Part shown: positions 58,114-64,000 of the stretch, piece after piece | How the letters are laid out: each line of letters starts with the position of its first letter | Numbering within the stretch: the stretch's first letter is position 1 | Assembly (NCBI RefSeq): GCF_041146795.1 | Contig: NC_135175.1 | Location: 31,806,136 to 31,870,135, forward strand | DNA: 64,000 bases | Source of the DNA: Maylandia zebra | Lineage: Eukaryota > Chordata > Actinopteri > Cichliformes > Cichlidae | Direction of reading: 5' to 3' | The notes under the pieces: model-generated | Seen by the model: the letters and a program-made list of their open reading frames with translations, nothing else | Database searches by the model: none | Told to the model about the DNA's origin: nothing | Made by a program: the position numbers and the translations under genes

Positions 58114-59529
58114 ATGCCTCCACGAAAAGGCCAACAAAGACAAAAAGATTATGCTGCCTGTCCTTTGTGTTCTGGCCGGCCAATCTCTCCAGGAGAAATT
58201 GTGCGGCCAATCTCTCCAGGAGAAATTGTGCGGCCAATCTCTTCAGGAGAAATTACCACGGATGGTGTCTTATCAGTCCTAAGAACATTACAGGAAAGTC
58301 AGAAGGAAAAATCTGACCTACATTACAAAATTAAACAAATTGAAGAAGAGAAGCTTCAACTAGTGGAAAAGTGCAGACAACTGGAAGCACGAAATAAAGA
58401 CCTGGAAGAAAAACAGCAACGCCAGCCTGATATAAAAATGATCAATGAGGGCTCGGGAGTGAAGTTTGGTGAAGGACGAGAGGAGATTTTTTCTCGTTTT
58501 CTTTCATCAGGAACACAGAGTGCTGAATTAAAAGAAACATCTGCCCAGCTTCAAGGAAAGAAAGCTACTATTGAGGAGATACAGTGGGATCTCCAAAACA
58601 TTGAGAAACAGAATCAGGTGCTTCGAGGAAAGCTCAATGCAGCGGAGAAAACAATTGAAAAAATCCACCAACAGAAGACTGAACAGGAAATACAAATGCA
58701 GGACAAACTCAAAGCCATGCAGAAATTGTACAACGATCTGAAAGTCAAGTGTGGTGAAACAAAGCGCAAAAATAAAGAGCTTCTTGAAGAGAAAAAGCAA
58801 CAGGAAGAAGAAAAACGTATTATCCAGGACTTTGAGAGAAGGCATCTAGAATTGCAAGAATTTTGCAATAAAAAAAATGAGGAAACACTTCAACTGAAAA
58901 GAGAAAAGGAAATACAAATGAAGGACAAACTCAAAGCCACACGGAAATTGTACAACAATCTGATAGTCAGGTTTGGTCAAATAAAGCGCAAAAATAAAGA
59001 GCTTCTTGAAGAAAAAAAGCAACAGGAAGAAGAAAAACGTATTATCCAGGACTTTGAGAGAAGGAATCTAGCATTGCTAGAACTTTGTGATGAAACTCCT
59101 GAACTGCAAAGAGAAAAGGAAATACTGGAAAAACGATGTTCAGAGATGCAGTGTAGGATTGATGGAATGAAGAGAAAACACTCAAAGGTCATTAATGAGA
59201 TGTTGTTGAAGTCCAATGACTTGAAGAGCCAAATAATTGAAATGCAGGCACAAAAGCAACAACAAGAGAAAATACATGAAGACCTGCAGCGTACGAGTCA
59301 AGAAATCCAGAGAAAAAACGAGCTGTTAGAAGAGATGCACAACAAAAAGCAAGAAAAGCTTAGAAAAAAACAAGCAACCTTAAAAGAAATGAAGCAAAGA
59401 TGCCAGCAACTCGAGCAGCAGAATGCAGAAACAAACGATCAGCTGAGAACCCTTATCCTGGAGAACGAGCTCGTGGAAAACTACCCGAAAAAGAAGAAAA
59501 AAGGCTGGTTCTGCCGCTTATTCAGATGA
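58114..59529 (+). CDS. Long coiled-coil protein of unknown function, copy 2 (471 aa)
   Basis: Same intronless gene as at 51707, with two fewer PISPGEIVR units. Other amino-acid differences that I see: T to A in SSGTQS(T/A)ELK, and EFYNKEYEE to EFCNKKNEE. These five nucleotide changes are all replacement changes. Both frames are fully open. This copy keeps the longer 3' UTR: L2-tail-like sequence to about 59760 and a poly(A) signal at 59861, so it may be the better preserved transcription unit. Function unknown. Confidence 0.7.
   Translation: MPPRKGQQRQKDYAACPLCSGRPISPGEIVRPISPGEIVRPISSGEITTDGVLSVLRTLQESQKEKSDLHYKIKQIEEEKLQLVEKCRQLEARNKDLEEKQQRQPDIKMINEGSGVKFGEGREEIFSRFLSSGTQSAELKETSAQLQGKKATIEEIQWDLQNIEKQNQVLRGKLNAAEKTIEKIHQQKTEQEIQMQDKLKAMQKLYNDLKVKCGETKRKNKELLEEKKQQEEEKRIIQDFERRHLELQEFCNKKNEETLQLKREKEIQMKDKLKATRKLYNNLIVRFGQIKRKNKELLEEKKQQEEEKRIIQDFERRNLALLELCDETPELQREKEILEKRCSEMQCRIDGMKRKHSKVINEMLLKSNDLKSQIIEMQAQKQQQEKIHEDLQRTSQEIQRKNELLEEMHNKKQEKLRKKQATLKEMKQRCQQLEQQNAETNDQLRTLILENELVENYPKKKKKGWFCRLFR
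58180..58260 (+). repeat. 27-bp coding minisatellite, 3 units
   Basis: Same unit as at 51773; two PISPGEIVR units and the PISSGEITT variant. Confidence 0.97.
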
Positions 59530-59860
59530 TTTAGCCTCGTCCTCCTCCACCTGTGCCCCATCTTACTTTGCACCTCTCCTGTCCCCCCAACACATATTCT
59601 CCACCTTCTTCATCTTTTTTCACCCTCCCCCCCCCCAACCAGTCCCAGCAGTTGACTGTCCCCTCCTGAGCCTGGTTCTGCTGGAGGTTTCTGCCCGTCA
59701 AAAGGCAGTTTTTCCTCCCCACTGTCGCCTCGTGCTTGCTCAGAGGGGATTGTTGGGGTTTCCTCCCCTCCTCCTTTCCCCCCTTCATTTACTTGTTTAA
59801 CTTTTCTTTTGTTGTTTCTGTAGTTACTTGTTTTACTTTTTTCAACTTATGTAACAAAAT

Positions 59861-59866
59861 AATAAA
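59861..59866 (+). terminator. Poly(A) signal of coiled-coil gene copy 2
   Basis: AATAAA 332 bp after the stop codon, after a T-rich 3' UTR. Confidence 0.6.
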
Positions 59867-60000
59867 CCAATTGAATTTATCCTTTGAGTATTTTTCATCT
59901 AATCTTTACAGATTTAAGCTCTGTCTTTTATTTGCTTGTTAAAACCATCAATGGTGAAGTAAAAACCCTGGGATATGGTTTAAAACGTTGAAATAGACTA

Positions 60001-60108
60001 ACCAACTAGTCTGAAACTAAGAAACACTTAAATATTACGTTAAATTGAAAACAGTTCAAAAGAAATATCCCCATTCAAAAATGTCATGTGATAATCTCAT
60101 TGTCATAG
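60001..60108 (+). repeat. Diverged remnant of the coiled-coil gene promoter region
   Basis: CTGAAACTAAGAAACACTTA, then ATCCCCATTC and AAAATGTCATGTGATAATCT align with 51446-51535 of copy 1 at roughly 85% identity by eye. The match ends just before the position of the TATA box. The sequence after it does not contain the gene. Confidence 0.7.
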
Positions 60109-61017
60109 GACATCATCACTCCAGCAGTTCAATAAGGCTGATCGAAGGGTACAAAGAAAGGGGCAAGGCAAACTGATGCAAAACTAAACTTTAACCTAAA
60201 CTGGGTGAACTAAAACACAACATGAAGAACCCTGACATGAACATGAACAAACCTGGACATGAATACATGAAAAAAAGCACATTCCTGTGTTTGTGACCCC
60301 CTCCCCAGCCTGTTGAATGGTGGGGGAGGCTGTAGTCTTTTATTATAGGCACAGCCTATGTGAGGGTTCTGTTTTCTTCTTTAGTAAACGTCCTGCCTTT
60401 ATGACCCTTTTGGTGAGCAGGAGGTCACACAAATGCATCCCCAAAAACACACACACATGGACACGCATACACACACACACAGACACATGCACACACATGC
60501 ACACACTCACATGCACACACATACCTAGAAACTAGAATTCTGTGATCTGTTGTGTACACGTAGCCTGGGTTTTGGAGTAAGTCGCGTTTCCTGCCGCAAA
60601 CGTAAAAGAAGTCCAAGGGTGAAATACACTGCAAAGTATTTATTGGGCAGTACGTGGCGTGTGGATGGTTGACGAATGAAGTGAAATTGTGCGCTAAGCA
60701 GAAGTGAGTGTGTCTGACGTCACGGTGTGTGTGAAAAGGTATCCAGCTGGGGCAGACATGATTCTGCAGGTCACCTGCCCAGTGGACAAAAAGAAATAAA
60801 ATATTTGTGTGGATGAAATATGAATGATAACATGAAGAGTGTTTGGTGTTTCTCAGTTATGAGCTGCAGTCTATCTGGGTCAGATATAAACCAAGTTTAG
60901 CTGGAGTTTATTTTCGTTGTGCTGACTTTTTACAGTCAGTTACAATAACTCGTACTGCGTGAGCTAGCATGACGGAGTTTCTATACAGCTGGGTGGTGCT
61001 ATGATGTTACTGATAGT
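60109..61017. other. Intergenic with CA-rich tract
   Basis: 60445-60525 is an imperfect CA-rich tract. Nothing else recognised. Confidence 0.4.
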
Positions 61018-61264
61018 CAGTGTTGGTCAAGTTACTTGAAAAAAGTAATCAGTAACTAATTACTGATTACTTCCCCAAAAAAGTAATCCCGTTACTTTAC
61101 TGATTACTTATTTTCAAAAGTAAGTAATTACTTAGTTACTTAGTTACTTTTTAAAAACACGATTTACAACCTGAGTAGGTGATAAAGCGATAGATTTTTC
61201 AGCCCATGTCACGGACCCAGTTCCAGGGATTCGGGGTCCGTGAGCAGTGTGGACTACTATTGTA

Positions 61265-61302
<38 letters not shown>

Positions 61303-62255
61303 CATTATTGTGGTTGTTGTTATTATGGTTGTGTCTGCTGTCCTGTTTTTCCGTGTTGGTGTACTGTCAGGTGTTTAGGGGTGTGTGCTTGTGTATGTGA
61401 GGGTGCGGTCGTGGCAGGCACTTTTAGGCCTGGTGGGTGTGGCCCTGCCAGCTGACCGGTCCCACCCAGGAATCCACACACACCTGGCGCCGATCAAGCC
61501 TCGTCAGAGGAGCTTCAAAACAGTGTGGCTGAGAGCTCCTCGACGCTGGATCGTTGAGTGACTTCCCGTCAGTCTTAAGTGTATTGTGCAAGGTTAGTGC
61601 AAGTCTACTGTTAGGTTTTGTACTCACGGCTGCCTTTGGTATGCGTGTTTCCTCAGGAGGAATTGTGGCGACCAGGAGGCAGCACACGGAGAGTACACAG
61701 GGAACGGAGACAGAGCACGGAGCACGGGATAAAGGAGAAGACACGGAACGGGAGTTGGGATCGCACGGGGGGATTTATTGTTGTTCGGATTGTCACCACT
61801 GTAAATAAACACTGTTGCACTGTAGAGTCCTGCATTTTGGGTCCTCCTTTCCCCACATCCCCACGGTCTGCCAGCGAGACCGTGACAGCCCAATTCTACT
61901 TTTTCTGCATAATCCATCATACAAAATGTAATCAAATGGAAAAGTCTCTTTTTTTAACTTGTTTTATTAGTTTTAATCTTTTAACTTCATGCATCAAGCA
62001 AACATTTAATTATATGCAACATTCTCTGACTTGAATAAATTAGTTTAACATTTAAACCTATTTTCTGCACATTCCAGCACATAAAATAAAATATTTTTGT
62101 GTTTACACTCAGTCTTTCAAATAGATGCAAGTAAAACACAGCAGAAAATAAATAAAGTCAAAGACTCAGCGGTCCTGTTGCTCTATTTTCACCTGTAAAG
62201 CAGGAGTGGGGCAGGCGGAGGTTTTCTGTGAGTTTCCCAGTACGTCGTTGCGCAA
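61018..62255. mobile_element. Non-autonomous DNA transposon split by a solo LTR
   Basis: Starts CAGTGTTGGTCAAGTTACTT and follows the reverse of 19306-20307. After the LTR at 61207-61887 it resumes with CCCAATTCTACTTTTTCTGC and continues to about 62255, where the far end is missing. Confidence 0.7.
61207..61887 (+). mobile_element. Solo LTR with 5-bp target duplication
   Basis: 681 bp, begins TGTCACGGACC and ends GACCGTGACA, flanked by GCCCA on both sides (61202-61206, 61888-61892). AATAAA near 61802 sits in the expected R region. The uninterrupted target is visible in the sister copy near 20165 (reverse), confirming the insertion. Contains an (ATT)n tract at 61265-61302. The open frames inside are not supported as genes. 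Probably from an LTR retrotransposon of the Gypsy type, judged only from ends and duplication length. Confidence 0.85.
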
Positions 62256-62906
62256 TGTATTAGAGCATTCATTAATGCGGTATAGCTAATAGTCTGCAAG
62301 GTTTAATTCTTCTGTTTGTGTGGTCTACAGATAAAGGAGGAGTTCAAGAGAATAACCACTGCAAGTCTTGAATGGCTACACTTGACCATTGCACTCCAAA
62401 ACTGATGGATGTCATTTTATCAAGCGGAGGAGCTAAGGGAGTGAGAATCGTCGTCGTTATCGTTCCTCTCCTACGTTTTATTTCTCCGGTTTCAGCGTTT
62501 TTGCTTCACAACTAAAGCGAGCAGTTTACTTTGTGCACTAACATGGACTCGAATCAACCAGCGCCACCTCTGGCCAAGTGCCACAGCCTACAGCCAGATC
62601 AGCCTGTGACACACATCTGCACCACGTTTGAATTCGTTTCATGCACAACACATTTGTACCTTTCAAACTTGTCAGTTTGTGCGTCATGCAAATAAACCTT
62701 TGAAAAGAATGAAATGACACTAATATTTCACTAGTGTTGTAACATCACATGTCGTTAGCGTAGTCTGCCTGCGGCGACCAGCTGTGAGACGGGCGCTGCT
62801 CTTGTGGCGACCTGCAGCAGGTGTTTATTGGCATTTACTTTCTCTTTTTGTTTTTAACCTTTGTTTTTAACTCTGTTCTTAACCGTGGTTTTAACTTTTT
62901 GCCGAG
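62256..62906. other. Intergenic and probable 5' UTR of the terminal LINE
   Basis: No gene seen at 62256-62740. 62740-62906 probably belongs to the 5' UTR of the LINE beginning at 62907. Confidence 0.4.
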
Positions 62907-64000
62907 ATGGAGATCTTCTACACCTTAGTTTTATTGTTGTTGGCGATATTCACCTGGAGTCATTCACTCTCACTGACAATCACTTATACACGCGAGGAAC
63001 TCCTTGGATTACGGTGGTCCTGTTTGTCTATGCACGACTCTTCTAATGCTCGGACAGATGTGATTCTTGGTGAGGATTTATTTCCCCGGTCAAAGACAAA
63101 TTTTGGAAAGCCCCGCCGCTTGAGAAAACGCGGAAAGAAAGGCGGTGTGCGTCAGCGTGTAAGAAAACTTCGGAGGAGGAATCGTGTTCCTCTGCCTTCT
63201 ATGATTCTGGCCAATGTCCAATCTCTTAGGAACAAAACGGATGAATTACAAGGGAATGTGCTTCATCTACGGGAATACAGGGAGGCTTGTCTGATGGCGC
63301 TTACCGAGACATGGCTGACCGATATGGACAGTGACACTTCACTGCGAATCAGCGGCTTTGGGACCCCTGTCAGGCTGGATCGGAACTGTGGAGTAACACG
63401 CAAATCTCACGGAGGAGGGGTTTGTTTATATATCAACCAGGGCTGGTGTAATAATTTTACTGTGCGGGAGCGGTTGTGTCTTTCTGACATCGAGCTCCTT
63501 TCAGTATCTGTCAGGCCTTTTTACTTACCGAGGGAGTTCCCTCAAATTTTTGTCACTGTTGTTTACATTCATCCTAAGGCTGACGTTAAAGTTGCTGCCG
63601 ATGCCATTTTTAAAGTGGTACACAATCTGCAGACTCTCTCACCGGATGCTCCAAATTTTATTCTCGGTGATTTTAACAATTGTAATCTTAAGAAATCACT
63701 GAACAATTTCTTTCAATATGTCACTTGTCCTACAAGGAATAACAAAACGCTGGATTTGTGTTATGGACCAATTAAGGGGGCATACAAGTCTGTGGCCGGA
63801 CCTGCGCTAGGTTCTTCGGATCACAATGTTATTCACCTCCTCCCTGTCTACAGATCTGTGGTTAGGAGGGAGAAGGCCTGTGTGAAGCGGACTAATGTCT
63901 GGACAGAAGACAGTTGTGTTGCCCTTCAGGGGTGTTTTGATTGCACTGACTGCTCCTTGTTTCAAGAGAGCACTTCTGATTTGGATGAACTCACCGATGT
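62907..64000 (+). mobile_element. LINE ORF with endonuclease domain, open to the window edge
   Basis: From ATG at 62907 the frame stays open for 364 codons to the end. It begins with a hydrophobic stretch (MEIFYTLVLLLLAIFTWSHS), then a basic Arg/Lys segment (63100-63190), then an apurinic-type endonuclease: ILANVQSLRNKTDEL, LTETWLTD, GGGVCLYIN, VYIHPKAD, FILGDFNNCNL, SSDHNVI. The reverse transcriptase would lie off the right edge. The intact frame suggests a young copy. Similar fish elements are known to me by sight; clade not assigned. Confidence 0.8.

Larger units (their letters stand above)
54535..59724 (+). repeat. Tandem duplication, copy 2
   Basis: Near-identical repeat of 48130-53361, including the same LINE, SAMD3-like and SINE fragments (56180-56413, 56884-57228, 57440-57580) and the octamer cluster. 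It carries an extra poly-C stretch near 59627 and a 54-bp shorter minisatellite. Confidence 0.97.

Noticed and set aside
61554-62034. Open frames of 84-138 codons in the solo LTR region.
   Set aside because: They cross the LTR boundary into an unrelated transposon and have no domain.

Overview
This is vertebrate nuclear DNA, almost certainly from a ray-finned (teleost) fish. Genes are split by GT-AG introns, coding sequence is sparse, and the rest is packed with transposable elements typical of teleosts: Tc1-like, hAT, Harbinger, L2-type and other LINEs, Penelope-like elements, tRNA- and 5S-derived SINEs, and a solo LTR. I cannot name the species.

Four conserved genes anchor the window. From the left: mtfmt (minus; first two coding exons only, the rest lies off the left edge), uqcrfs1 (plus; complete, two exons), an slc51b/OST-beta-like gene (plus; five coding exons spread over 11 kb) and rasl12 (minus; complete, five exons). 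The order and strands mtfmt(-) slc51b(+) rasl12(-) match the human 15q22 block as I know it, which supports the slc51b call. uqcrfs1, which is on human chromosome 19, sits inside that block here. The exons join in phase to predicted products of 273 aa (Uqcrfs1), 314 aa (Slc51b-like) and 245 aa (Rasl12).

The most unusual gene is the slc51b-like one. Its exons predict a signal peptide, then an R-type (beta-trefoil, mannose-receptor-like) lectin domain, then the OST-beta core with its single membrane helix. OST-beta as I know it is a short protein with neither a signal peptide nor a lectin domain. Its first coding intron hosts a second complete small gene (about 20.6-21.65 kb) for an extremely acidic, Asn-rich protein that I do not recognise.

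The right third (48.1-59.7 kb) holds a nearly identical tandem duplication of about 5.2 kb. Each copy carries a TATA-box, intronless gene for a long coiled-coil protein (489 and 471 aa) with a 27-bp in-frame minisatellite (5 versus 3 units). Between the copies lies the 3' end of what looks like a further member of the family, and beyond the second copy is an older, diverged promoter remnant, so this looks like a small gene cluster. An assembly artefact must be excluded for the two near-identical copies.

The remaining sequence is introns and intergenic DNA made mainly of nested transposons. Several have exact boundaries: three hAT elements with perfect 8-bp target duplications, a 681-bp solo LTR with a 5-bp duplication, and a 2-kb element splitting an L2 LINE at a TA. 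The window ends inside an uninterrupted LINE reading frame.
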